Assembly: GCF_945859685.1 (NCBI RefSeq)
Contig: NC_079148.1
Location: forward strand, 54,136,421-54,200,420
Length of the DNA stretch: 64,000 nucleotides
Source of the DNA: Eupeodes corollae
Taxonomy: Eukaryota > Arthropoda > Insecta > Diptera > Syrphidae
Reading direction: 5' to 3'
A program made the position numbers and the translations under genes. Shown here one piece after another: positions 1 to 11,830 of this stretch. The first letter of the stretch is position 1, and every line of letters starts with the position of its first letter. Under the pieces are notes generated by a model. That model was not told the DNA's origin and ran no database searches. It saw only the letters and a list, made by a program, of their open reading frames with translations.

Positions 1-305
1 TTTTGAGAAAATTACAATTTTCGAATTTTTGAGCAAAAATTTGTATGGGACTTGTGAATTTTTGATCTTTAAAATAATCACATTTAGTTCGAATTTGCTT
101 AAGAGCTTGATTCCCAAGTTTGAACTGAATCGACTAAATGGTTTGGTCAGTAGGGGGCAAAGAAAGATGGACGGAATAGCGGGACCCACTTTTTTCGACT
201 TCTCTACGATCTTAATGATATATTTGATTAAAAATCTCTAGTTCGAAATCTCTTTCAAATGCAAAACGTGCCATATAGTTCCTATATTTCGCAAGTAAAA
301 AGCTT
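1..305 (+). repeat. Interspersed AT-rich repeat, family A, copy 1
   Basis: The segment from about 100 to 305 is recognisably the same as 57440-57615, and its last part matches 42195-42275. Shared landmarks are a CAAGTTTGAACT-like block, GGACGGAAT, a TTTGATTAAAA block, and the terminal string TAGTTCCTATA followed by CGCAAGTAAAAA. No protein is encoded: the 70-codon open frame at 29-241 resembles nothing and lies inside the repeat. The element class is unknown. The window starts inside or near the repeat, so its left end cannot be placed. Confidence 0.7.
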
Positions 306-1394
306 TTAAACATTTGTAAAAATTAATTTTTGAATCAAATATGCTGAGGAAATAGCCAGATACTAACATTAAACTTAGTTTAATTTTTAAAAAATGTGTT
401 GTTAAAAATTGATTTTTTTTGTAATTCAATTTGAAAAATTAAAAAAAAAAAACTATCCATAATTAAACTAAATTGGTTTAATGTCTTACAAATCTCTTCG
501 AAAACAGATAAATATTAATTTGTGTCGTAGTTCTAAAATTAACAAATTGGGTTATCCAAAAATGTACAATTTTATTTTCTTTAAATTCACCAATATTATG
601 TGTGGATTTAAGTGCACCGCATTTTTTATTTAATATAAAACCTATTTTTTCGAATAAATATTGTATCAATATGGCGCCAAATGTTCTCGTTAAATTATTG
701 TACAGTAGGACCCGCTTGAGTGAAAACTGATTAATATAAAAAAACGATCACATCAAACACTTTTAACATCCCGAGTATTTGTCGACCAAACACTATCAAA
801 ACTTTTCCAGATACCATCGTATTTACAGTTTATTTGTTTTCATTTTGCATAAATAAAAATCTCTTAAAAGATAAACTGAACCGCACATAATTTCATAATT
901 TACTGAACGCTTTAATCTCTACTTTATTTTCCACCTTCACCACAATTTCATTACGAATATGACGTTTGCTCTCATAAATCATTTTCATAAATTATTTTCA
1001 GTGTATTTTTTACACATTATTTTTTACTAAAAGGCGGTTCGTTTAAGTGAAAACTCTTCTTGAATGAAACAAAGGTTTGCCCCTTTTATTATTTTTTTAA
1101 GGGCGTCTTTTATCCTTATACACTTCAATTACATTATAATGAAACAAAAACTTCTTTTGAGAATTTATAAAATATTTCTATTAGGGGTATATCCAGTAAG
1201 TAGTTCTTAAGCATATTGTCTATTTGGAAGAATGTTTGGAAAACCATAAACCCTATTTCTTGATATGTTCGAGATGAGTGTTGCCATTGGTACTATACTA
1301 CGATCAATATCTGTGTATTCCAACTTTTTTATTCAAATTATTTTTCTATCTAAATGTGTCCATAGGTAGGTACTAGAAAAGTTATCCCGATTGA
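306..1394. other. AT-rich DNA without a recognised gene
   Basis: No open frame here resembles a known protein. Two similar GC-richer blocks in direct orientation are visible near 706-731 (ACCCGCTTGAGTGAAAACT) and 1033-1057 (CGGTTCGTTTAAGTGAAAACT). They resemble terminal or subterminal sequence of pogo/Tigger-type elements, but no inverted partner or transposase was found. Confidence 0.5.
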
Positions 1395-1550
1395 TTTTTT
1401 TTTTTTTTTTTTTTTTAGAATAAACACACACTCAAGGGGTATTACTACCCTTATTATGCAGATGCACAGTGTGAGCACTAGGAAGAGGAGAGAGGGTTTA
1501 AAAGGAGATGTCAGTGCACATTGGTTTTGAATTCCTGAATATTGATTGAT
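1395..1550 (-). mobile_element. Jockey-type non-LTR retrotransposon, copy A: 3' end only
   Basis: Read on the minus strand this is the last ~130 bp of the Jockey family seen more fully at 36512-37330 and 53003-54110, ending in ACCCCTTGAGTG then TTTATT and a poly(A) tail (22 T on the plus strand, 1395-1416). The 3' UTR strings around CTCAAGGGGTATTA, GCACTAGGAAGA and GCACATTGGTT align with the other copies. It is severely 5'-truncated, as is usual for target-primed reverse transcription. A short GATTGA string occurs on both sides, but it is too short to be sure it is a target duplication. Confidence 0.75.
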
Positions 1551-4389
1551 TTAACAATTTTCTATATCAATTATTTGCTTAAAAATGGTAGCTACATATA
1601 TTTAAAATTTTGAAGAAGACATTCTTGTGGCCTGTTAAACACTGTAAAAAAAAATTCTCTTCAGCTACAATAATCAATATTGATAATGTCACTATATAAC
1701 TTCAGGACTTTTCGGAGTAGTTGTACCAATTAAAACAAAAACAAATATTATTAAGATTTTACTGTACATAATTTTGACTGTTGAATTCAAAGTTAACGTT
1801 GTCCATTAGGACAAAGAAATCTTAGTTTTAAAATATTTAAGATTTCATTTCACTTAAATTAGTTCATAATTTAGTTCATCATTGCTTCAAATGCATCCAA
1901 GGAGTAGGTACTTCTCCACCACAGCATATTCTTGCATGGAAAGAAATGTTGGTAGCAAAACTAATAAAAGTTAAATCATATTCCATATGGCTGTTTTTAA
2001 TTTCCTATTACATTTTATATTGTTTCAATTTCTCACGGTCTGATTTTTTTTGGTTTTATGACCCGTATACAATTATACATTCAGTTTACAAGCTTTCATG
2101 TCATAAGCTTCGGTAATGTATTTTTCAGGAAGTTAAATTCTTTTGTTACTTAATCAAAAGAAAACCCTTTATACGTTCGTATTTATTAATCAATAAAAAA
2201 GTTAAATTAAAAAGAAAAAATAGTGAAAGGTTTCATATATTTTACCATACCTTAACATACTTTCGCCCCCAAACATGATTCCGTGTAATCGTGTAACAAA
2301 TTATTTCAAAACCACAATTGTATTCAAATTAAGCCTGCACACATATATTTCATCAACGAATTTCTCGCGCTCGCAGAAATAATAATGATCTTCTGTAATC
2401 AAAACATAGGCTAGCTCAAAAAAAAAATTAGATACAAAAAATTGCAGAGTATAAACTTAACAATACAAGATTTTGGAATAACTATCTAGCACCTTTAAAA
2501 AATCAGTAACCCATTGTTTTAGACAGAGTCATTTTTTTTTATTTTGTGTTTTTTTAGAAAGTTGTTGTTGTTGTTGTTTCCTTTACATACAAAAGTCAGA
2601 TGCGTGTGCAATTGGCCAAGTAACTTAATGACTTAGTGAATGAATTTACACGTTATGACATCATAATGACACCCGCACTTTGCCGCCGAGCTGCCTTGCC
2701 GCCGTAGTCTTTGAATAATGCATTGTTCGTTGCGCATGCCCAAGTGACTGAATAAAAGTAGGAAATCACATTAATTCTTCACACAAGATGCTGTCAATTA
2801 TAAGAAACCTAAAGCAGCTGAGCCCAACCCTATTGCCATGTATCTTGTTTTCCCAGACCCATTGTCTTCAACAACAAAGCAAGTCAAGTGTAAAATGGGG
2901 TATATATTGTGTGTAGGAACATGGTATGGTACACCCTCGTATAAGGTACAAGTTGTAAGATCACACCTTTTGCATGGCAAAGAACAGTCAGTCTCAGTTG
3001 TCTGATTCTTGACTTGCAATTAAAGCTCACGCAGCCTGAATCCGACGACAACGTAATAATTCTTGAAGATATTTCACACTAACTGATTTCCATGCAATAC
3101 GAAATATAAGACAGTCACAGGCAACTAGTGTGGTAATCTTATAATTTGTGGATTCAATTAACAAATTACATTAGCGATAAATTTAATGATTTTTTTATTT
3201 TGGTAGGAAAAAAATTGACTGATTTGTTGAGGCCACGCGTACAATCGAAATCAATTGAAAAAGAAGTGTTTATGATATTTTACCTTCACCTTGCGTCAAC
3301 GTGACATGAATTGTCTTTGGTATTTGGAAGAATGATCATATCCACGTGCTCCTCAACGTGACCATACAAAACGTGCAGATTTAATAAGTACGAGTATCTC
3401 TGTGCGACCATTGCGGCTTGAAAATGCATTTATTGGTTTTGATTACCATTTATGTCTGTCGCTAAGGTTTAAAATAGTAACCGTATAGGTTAGGTAGGTT
3501 TGTTTAAGTTTGCGGTATAGCACTTTAGGCTAAAATGAGTCATGGTGTAGTTAAATGGGCTGGGCTTTTGGTAATAATTCAACAAGATACTTGTTTTGCA
3601 AAGGAGATATAATTATTAACTACTTATGATCGTACTTAAGTTTATAACTTATTTATCTGTGTATGATTTTAATAGGAAATAAAAATTGAATTTTTTTATG
3701 ACTTGAAACTACCGCTGTTTTCGGACTTTCTTCAGAAAAGTAAATTGGCTTCCTTTTTATTTAAGCTTTCTGTGTAGAGACTTAATTTAAGAATATTAGT
3801 AAGATTTTAGGCCATAGTTTCTTTTTTTTTAATCCTCATTTATATAATTTTTTCTTGTACATCCCTCTCTAATATAAGAATATAGGCTTAAGCTTAAGAA
3901 CTGTTTGTAAACATGCGTTTTATCATACTTATTTGATGTACAACATTTATTAGCGTTTAAACAACTTGACTCTTGTGCATTGGAACAGCGTTTCATAACA
4001 TTTATTTTGTTTGAATAATTACCAAATCAACTGCTTAAGTTTACAAAACTTAAGATATATATATACCTTGAAACAGTTTTAAAAAGGTAACATAGAATTC
4101 TGTTACAATAAAAATTGGTATTATGATGAGTCTATTATTGGTATTAATTAGAAGATATTGTATTCTCTATTCTTGGTTTGCAAAAAATTTATTGGCCATA
4201 CTTTACTTTACCTCGTTGTTAGCCAAGAAAGAGGATACAGTAATGGACTTCAAAAAAATGTTACAAAATCTTTAGAAGTTAAGTGTTTGACCAAAATTAC
4301 CAAATAAGTTTTCTCGAGCTCAGCCTTGAGATCATTGAAATCATAATTAGGGGTCATACGCATTACAGAATGTTCTATCATTAAACTTG
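1551..4389. other. AT-rich DNA, no recognised gene
   Basis: This is mostly low-complexity AT-rich sequence, with a (GTT)6 microsatellite at 2561-2578. A GC-richer patch covers about 2640-3010 and contains a stop-free stretch on both strands (see findings). Nothing in it resembles a protein family I know. Confidence 0.5.
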
Positions 4390-4800
4390 GCACCGTATAG
4401 TAGTTGGCATCAGGACGTAGTTGATGAAGGCCTTATAGGCTTTACTACTCAATTCCTTACATATCTCAAAGAAACAACGGTTAGCAAGAATAATTCTTCT
4501 ATTATCTTAGAGCTGTTATTGTGTTTTGCTTTCCTAGTAGATCCCAGTTAAACAAGACTTTGGTGTTGTAGGTCTTGACGCCTCTATCTCAATACTCACA
4601 AAATTCCCATTGACACTGCGCCAACCCTATTATTCTTATGATTATGTCAATGTCATCAGCATTTGCGAGTAATTAAACAGATTTTTGAAAGAGTGTGTCA
4701 CTTGTGCTTGAGTGTGAGCTCAACTCTATATTTATTACAGGACAATGTAAGAGAAATCACAGAAATGACAGCGCGTCAAGTTTTCTAAACCGTTTTTGAC
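4390..4800 (-). pseudogene. RTE-type reverse transcriptase fragment (degenerate)
   Basis: In shifting frames the minus strand reads like the C-terminal half of an RTE/endonuclease-reverse-transcriptase RT. A remnant of the RQGDALSC block (KLDALSF) is at about 4770-4800. VQLL-NADDIDII, the YADD catalytic box with Tyr changed to Asn, is at about 4650-4690. The post-catalytic segment NRRIILANRCFFE, which corresponds to the ANR-YFGL block, is at about 4470-4500. Stops and frameshifts are frequent. It is the same clade as the longer copy at 28485-30330 but more decayed. The order of three landmarks makes the assignment reasonably safe; the ends are approximate. Confidence 0.6.
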
Positions 4801-7354
4801 ATTAGAAGGATGGATTAAGTTATTTTCAAACCTTATAGAGCAGTGTATTACACACACCTTCACAAATAAACGAGTTCAAAATAGAAATGGCCCCAGAATT
4901 TGTCGTAACGTAAATATTTGATCGACTTTGGATATTCATGGTTAAAAGTCACACTCATAAGAACTAATTCTGTGCTCAGACAAATAAAATCAAATGGAAC
5001 GCTTAATTTAAGTTAGAATTTTATCACTTAGTATAGTGATTCCAAGATTACTTTATTTTATAAAAAACACTGTTATTTTTTACACTATGTAAAGTACAAA
5101 AACAAAAGCAAAATATTTTAAATCATTAAAAGTGACACTGGCAATCAGTCTTGCCTTTTAATAGTTAACAAAATTCTTGGAAATCTTTAATTTAAGCTGA
5201 TATTTTTCTAATGTTATTATATCTAGATGCATGATTCATTTTTTGAATTTTTATTAGTACGACACTACGAACTCTTGTTTCAATTTTTGTTCTCCGGCAA
5301 CACTGACTTCATCCTAATTGACCTAAGTTCGCCTTTCATTTAAGACTTTTTTTTAAATTTGTTCAGTCATATAATCATTTTCTAATGTAATATACTTATG
5401 CTTGTTATAGGTTAAGAAACTTTAGTCCAAAAAATAATTATTAAGGTCACATTATTTTCTCACAGTCTTTAATTAAGTTTGTTTTTGTTTTAACAATTTC
5501 AGGATTACTCATTAACTTTTGATTTAATTATTATATAGATACATCCATAAATATGTAATTAACAATCTCAAAATAATCACTTTGTTCTTCAATCAATCAT
5601 TGTCAATTTTTTTTCCAAAATAAATCCTGTTTCAAAATATTACAGTGAAATGATCTGAATATTGATTTTATTAACCCCAAAATAAGTTGAAAATAAGAAA
5701 TTAAACAATAAAACTTACCATTCACTTGATAAATCAAATATCTTCGTGTGTAGAAATGTACATACATATTGTTTTTGACATTTTTAATTTAAACTAAATC
5801 TCATATAAACATATTTTACAAGTGAAAGTTTGAATAATAAATTAGGTTCATAATTGATTCATAATTAACCTCTTGACATTTTGCAATCATTGAAATAAAT
5901 TTCTTTCAAATCAAATGTTATCTCCGATGTCCATCTTATGTCAGACTAATTTTGAGATACCTTCATAATATATCTAATGACCGCCTTCGCAAAATACCTA
6001 CTATATCAATTTGAAGCCAGTATACGAAAATGTGTGATGACAAAACAATTTTGTGTTTGTTAACAATTTATTATTGCCAGCGGTAAGATTTTTGTGAACA
6101 AGTTAAGAGTTGTTATCAATTCTTCAAGAGCGGTCGCATCTTTTTGAAGTCTAATGATTTATGCAAGGGTATTTTCGTCAAGTTATGAAAACTTGTATTA
6201 TATGTACATATATGGAATTGTACGAAGTGTTTAAATGACATTCCTGTTTAAATTCTTTACCGATGGAAAAATTAAACTCTGTTTTTCATTTTAAAATTTT
6301 TAAACATATAAAACTGAAGTGAATATTCATATTTTTCCACTAAATAGCGGGAATTTTGAAAATGCAAATTAATTCAATAGGTGGTTAAACTTCAAACATT
6401 TTAACATAAGATCTTAATTTCAGCAAAAAATAAACAGGTAGTTAACTTTGAAGCTAATAAAATTTGAAATAAATTATCATAGGTAGTTTTAGACATCAAA
6501 TAATTGTGTCTATGTTTCGAACAAGGTGTTAGAGAAAATATTAAGAGTTTAATAGGAATTTCCATCTTGTTCTAGATTTTTCGGTAGGTGTCTTAAGTAT
6601 TAGGAACTTCATTCTAATTTATTAAATTAACTCGAGTTTCCATTCATACACACAATATATCTACACAAACCTATTTCATAAATGACAAGTTAATTAATTA
6701 ATTAAAATTATGACATATTGAGAATTAGGCCTCACTTTATTTTCTTTTTTTGTTTTAATTTTGTTATGTTACATATTAAAAATGTTAGGAACAATTTTTT
6801 AAACTTTAATATTTTTTTTTATAGTCAAAGAATTGGTTTCACAAATTAAATTACATTAAAACAAATTAACATATTTCGACCCTGAGGAGGTCCTGTACAG
6901 AATTTTACCATTTTATAAATTTTTTACAAGTAGTTCAAAGTAATTTCTTTAAATGCGTTTTGGATTTGTGCAAAAAAAAATCATAAAAATGTGTTGATAC
7001 AATTGCCACACAAACAAAATATATAGTGGAGAGAATATCGAAAAGAGTTCAGCTCCATGGCATATAATGGATATCACCAAGGCAGCTGATAACACGATTT
7101 AGGATTTAAGTGTGCTTGGGCTGAATGAACTAGAAGTCGTCCTTGTTTTTAAAAGCGCGCTGCTTAAGTTTTTAATATTTTCCAACGTTGTTCAAACCTA
7201 AACAAACTCCCCTTAGTTTTCCTATTAACTTTTAGCTGTTAGTGTCAAAATAACCTTAGATTTAAGTTTTAAAATCAAACTAAAAAAATCGCCAGAAAAT
7301 TAACTTTTTCAGAAAGTCTTTCTGTAAAATAAAGCTCGAAATCAGCTTTACTTA
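4801..7354. other. AT-rich DNA, nothing recognised
   Basis: Long runs of A/T-rich sequence without coding character and without a match to the repeat families identified elsewhere in the window. Confidence 0.5.
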
Positions 7355-8020
7355 AATTTAGCTTTATCACTGACGAGAATTTGATAGAAGCACTACTTTT
7401 CATCAAATCAAATGCCATTGGACTTGATAACATGCACCCTTCTTTTTATTGAAATTACTTTGCCCATAATTTTGCCTTTTATAACACATATTTTAAACTC
7501 TCTTGTAAATTACATATGTTATTCAACAACAATAATATCGAAGGAGTTCAATTAAAACCAATTTCAATATAACCATAATAAAGTGTTCATACTTAACCAA
7601 TTTATAACAAACTGTTGAATTCAACAGACCAAAGTCCGAATGTCTGCCGGTAAATGGTGATGTACCACAAGGGTCTATTGTTGTTTTTTTCCGTAGTCTC
7701 ATTACGGAATTGTGTAAGTTAGTAGGTCTAAGGGTCGCCTTAAGGACAAAGCAAACTATTTGGTAGCAAGCTTCAATGAAGACTTGGAAATGATTGACCA
7801 ATTGTCCATTGAAAACTACATATATAAAAAAAATATATCTAACTTTCCTCTTATGTAGACTCAGCCAAAAGTTTAGGAGTAATATTTTACCGGACTCTAA
7901 CTTGGTATCTTTATGTAAGTAAGACAGTTAAAAAACTTAATGGGTCCTTTGAAAACTTTGGCCTGTTCAACAAATTATTTCAATAAAAGTTAGGAACTTG
8001 TACATAGCTTATTCAAATAC
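7355..8020 (+). pseudogene. Jockey-superfamily reverse transcriptase fragment (degenerate)
   Basis: The plus strand gives non-LTR RT landmarks in order across frameshifts. The N-terminal palm block ITDENLIEALLFIKSNAIG, followed by LDNMHP, is at about 7365-7440. The VPQGS motif, here GDVPQGSIV, is at about 7660-7685. The region after the catalytic box follows: AKSLGVIFYRTLTW at about 7865-7905, then a KTVKKLNGSF segment. The YADD box itself is not visible, so the catalytic part is deleted or scrambled. The family differs from the ACCCCTTGAGTG-ending Jockey copies in this window because its sequence blocks are distinct. Confidence 0.65.
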
Positions 8021-10969
8021 AACAAGAAAATAATTTTATTATTATATTTTAACCTCTACGAAAGAACCAATTTTGTGAATCATTAACGTAGCTATTTCCC
8101 ATTTTTAAGCCTTATTATAAATAAGTTATTTTAGCTTTAATGTAAACTGCTCATAAATAAAATTAAATTCTGAAAACATGAAATATTAAAATATGTTATT
8201 CGCTGAAAGAACAAAAAATGTGTCGTAATATGCACTTGGGCGTGTATGTACTTTTTTCATATAAAATCATTTTCATATTTAATTTGCCTTCATTTTTTCT
8301 TGAGCCAACTTTTCTGCTATTGTATTTTTCAATTAAAATAGTTTAATTCAAGCTGATGGTATATGTAAGGCATTTATAATTCAAATCTAGATTATTTATC
8401 TATTCGTTTTTTTATTTTGGTGCGATACATATCAATCAAATAAAATAACGTTAAGATCAATTACCATATAAAACTTAAGCTATTTCATCGCCTACCAAGC
8501 TAGGTAGTTAAAGAAAAACACAATTCATTTCGATTGATACACTTCTTATGAATTCTTGAGGCTCCATTCAACCGATTATTATAAATGTTGCTATGCGATG
8601 AAGCCTATAATTCATAATTTAATTTAAAGCCTTTAGGACATCTTCTTGTATTTTCATACAATAGAAAATGATTGTTTCAAATTGTTTACTACGGAAAAAT
8701 ATCAAGACATGTGTTCAATTTTCAACCTATATTTTTCTTGAAGCGCTTTTTAACTTCGTGCCGATTGAAAATGTACATAGATAAAATTTTTCTAACCATT
8801 AATTTGAAACTTCATGCAAATAATTTCTATGTTCATTATGTTGGCATATTTTTTACGGTAGTTCAACACATTTTACACTCTCTTAAAGTCGATATGATCG
8901 GCGATTGACGAGAAATTGATAGGGAAAGTGTTAAGGTTCCTCATTTAGGCTTAATATAGTAAGCAAATAGACCAAAAAAATAAACTGTAGTGGTAAAGGA
9001 AACTTATGGCCCTTGCAGTTTTTACACGCAATTATTTATCCAATGCATTTGTTTTTTCCATCGTGACATTAGATATCTACACATCATCATTATTATCAAT
9101 TCAGAAAGATATGTACAAAAACCACATAATTCATTTTGATACCCTCTTAGTTGCCACATTTTGTTTTGTTTTCTCTTATAACACCGCTCTTACCACCACC
9201 AAGTGAAACATAGCATTTAGCTTTGATTGTGTTTCAAAGTCGAAATGATCTCTGCAAAATTATAGCTACTCGGCTAAGGTTTGAAATTGAGATACTATAC
9301 CTACAATAATAATATTTTTCAATGCACTTTCAGTCAGTCCATAGTATACACACCCCCTGTCCCCAGTATGACGACGACGACTGACGACGGACTGAACGAT
9401 GACGCCAGTATAAGACACGACTTAGGGGTAACCTTATTTACACGCTCATGGATCGTTGCAGAATCGGTACAATTATGGTTTAATTTCGAAATAATGGTGA
9501 GGGTAACCCTTGGCACATGAACCGTAGATATATTGCAAGTCAATTGATACCTTGCTTGCCTGCCTATGGTATGCGTGTCGGATGGATGGAGTGTGACATG
9601 ATTAAAGTATCGCTGCATGCGCATTCACATGCATCTGGGAAATTTATATATAAATTATATTCAAACGTGCCTTCATGGCTTTAAGTTAGAGCTAAATAAT
9701 TAAAGCTAATTACAGCCATGAAAGCCATAATAATAAAAACTTCTTTTTCTTAGCTTAGGTGATGTTTACCTAATGGGATTTACCTTTATATTGATATTAT
9801 GAGAAAGATGCTGCAATTGAATTGCATTTGAGCAACACCTAAATGGGTCAGATGCCAAGGAACATCACGATTCTTGGAGAACCATTCACAAGAATAAAAC
9901 CAAACCAAACAATGAGTGTGATGCTATATTCACAGTCCTCCAATATCATCACCAGCACAACCCATGTGATCATGATGATGGCAGATTAAAATAGTATATA
10001 AAGTCTCATCACACCTTAAGCCAATCGAAAAAAAAGGTTTTACAAAACAACTTACAACAATAAGTCTTTTTTCGAGAGCCGTTCCCACACCGACTTATGG
10101 CTTGCACTTGATACCTCTCTTTTTCAGCACCAGCATCGCATCATCAAAGAACAACACAAAAAGAATCTGCTGTTGATATTTATTATACAAAATAAATGAG
10201 CATCATGTGCAACACGATATCATCTCCAATTACAGAGTCTTCATTTGAGTTGAGAATCGTTGTCGGAGTCGGACTCGGCATTGACATTATGGCCAAGTAG
10301 CAGTGGCGTATAGGAACATCGGAACATGTTCCGATCTATTGCTTGAGGATGAGACATTCAAATCTGGCACATGTCCGACGCCACCAACACCGCTTCTGCT
10401 TGATTGTCGGCGGCAGCGGCGGCCAAGAAGCAAATCCGACATATCCCATATAGGCTTGACATTATCTCTTGGTCAAATACTACACTATCGTTGCCACGGA
10501 CTCTTCAAGCAAGTTCAAGTAGGTTAGGCATTTTGAAGTTGAAATAATTATACTTGTACGTTGGTTTATTTTGTATAGTGGTTGTTTTATGACACAGCAA
10601 GTTGGTATTTCATAGGAGAGAATTTCACAAGGCAAGAAGTTTTATTGGAAATCCATTTTGAAATGGAAATAAATTTTTTGTATACCAACAGCACATTATA
10701 GGAATTGTAGGTACCCTTATTTTGCCAATAACACAGAATAGGAAAAAAGGGTTTGAAATAAAATTTAAGTAATTTTGAATTCGAAAAAAATGCAATGGCT
10801 GTTAAGCACACAGAAGACAGCATTCATGTAGTACGGCTTAAGAACAAATCTCTGTTAATTTACAGTAAGATTTAAGCAGAACTCAAGGGTATGCTAATGA
10901 AAATTCAAGATAAACTTGTAGAAATAATGCAACTAGCAATTTACAAAAAAAAAGAAAAATAGTATCGTT
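8021..10969. other. AT-rich DNA with small GC-richer patches; no recognised gene
   Basis: Short open frames exist at 8672-8908, 9006-9206, 9281-9624 (both strands) and 10303-10527, but none has a recognisable domain, splice context or sensible composition. An ACG/GAC-rich stretch at 9364-9410 is one of several such islands in the window. A second GC-rich patch (about 10260-10440) contains GGCGGCAGCGGCGG-like sequence. Either patch could be regulatory; the sequence does not decide. Confidence 0.4.
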
Positions 10970-11092
10970 AACAGGAGGGAGCCCTGAAGCACACCAGCGT
11001 TTAGGTTATGAGCGGTAGAATCAAACGCATCCAAAACGACTTTTACGAAAGATTATTCCTCTAATCCAACAAAGTAGTTAATCATCAAAACT
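10970..11092 (-). mobile_element. Jockey-type retrotransposon, copy E: internal RT scrap
   Basis: The minus strand encodes the end of the RT palm up to the VPQGS motif, NAGVLQGS, preceded by a VVLDAFDST-like block. At nucleotide level the segment aligns with 37175-37290 (copy B) and 33640-33720 (copy C): all share the GAGCCCT-G--GCACACCAGC core. Only about 120 bp survives, with no 3' end. Confidence 0.65.
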
Positions 11093-11499
11093 AAAATCTG
11101 GCACGATTAATACGAGAAATTAACTTTGTTGCTTTATTGTGTTCAACACTTTTTAGGTGATCAATATTCGGAATGATTTAAAAAAAAGAGTTATTTTGGT
11201 TCTAAAAACTTATTTAAATTGTATCTTTGGAAGATATTAAATATGATGTTTAATATAATGTAATGGCTGAGATTATTTCTTTAAAAATGTACAGACACCC
11301 TGTCGTATGCCATTTCTCTTATTTTTTATCACGTTTTATTCTCTCTATTATTTTATTGTAAAATTAAAGAACCTATGTTAAAGTCAGACTGAGGTTATAG
11401 CTGTTCAAGACTTTCCAAAGTTTTCAAAACCTCATTTTCGGTGTATTTAACAAATGTAGTCTTTTATAAAGGCTGGGAAATACTGCCTGCTATTTAGAA
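11093..11499. other. AT-rich DNA, nothing recognised
   Basis: No coding or repeat signal was recognised. It separates a Jockey scrap from a mariner fossil. Confidence 0.4.
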
Positions 11500-11830
11500 A
11501 AGATGGAGTTTTTGCATTTTCAGATAAAGCTCATTTTGATCTTGGCGGATATGTAATAAAGCAAAATTGTTGCATTTGGGGCACAGAAAACCCGCACGCA
11601 TACATTGAAAAGCCGATACAACCAAAACAAGTCACTGTTTGATGTAGTTTTTGGTCCTGAGGCATAATTGGGCCATTTTTCGAAAATGAGCAAGGAGTGG
11701 CCGTTACAGTCAATTGCCATCGTTATCGGGCCATGTTGAAGGAATTTTTTATCACAAAAATTGAAGAGGAGGATATTGGCAACATTTGGTTCCAACAGGA
11801 CGGAGTGGCAGCGGACCCTATTTATTAAAA
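11500..11830 (+). pseudogene. Mariner-like transposase fragment
   Basis: The plus strand reads as the central DDE part of a mariner-family (DDE_3, Tc1/mariner superfamily) transposase. It begins with FSDKAHFDLGGYVIKQN, where canonical proteins have SDEAHF-L-GYVNKQN, so the first Asp survives. It continues with IWGTENPHAYIEKPIQPKQ, VTV-stop-C, GIIGPFFENEQG, VNCHRYRAML, and ends with IWFQQDG, where the second Asp survives. Two in-frame TGA codons interrupt the frame. One sits where relatives have the Trp of VTVWC, consistent with a G-to-A change. The N-terminal helix-turn-helix and the C-terminus are absent. Confidence 0.85.

Noticed and set aside
10303..10527. 74-codon open frame in a GC-rich patch
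   Set aside because: It has no domain and low-complexity Arg/Pro/Leu content, and lacks any splice or start context. GC-rich sequence alone keeps the frame open.
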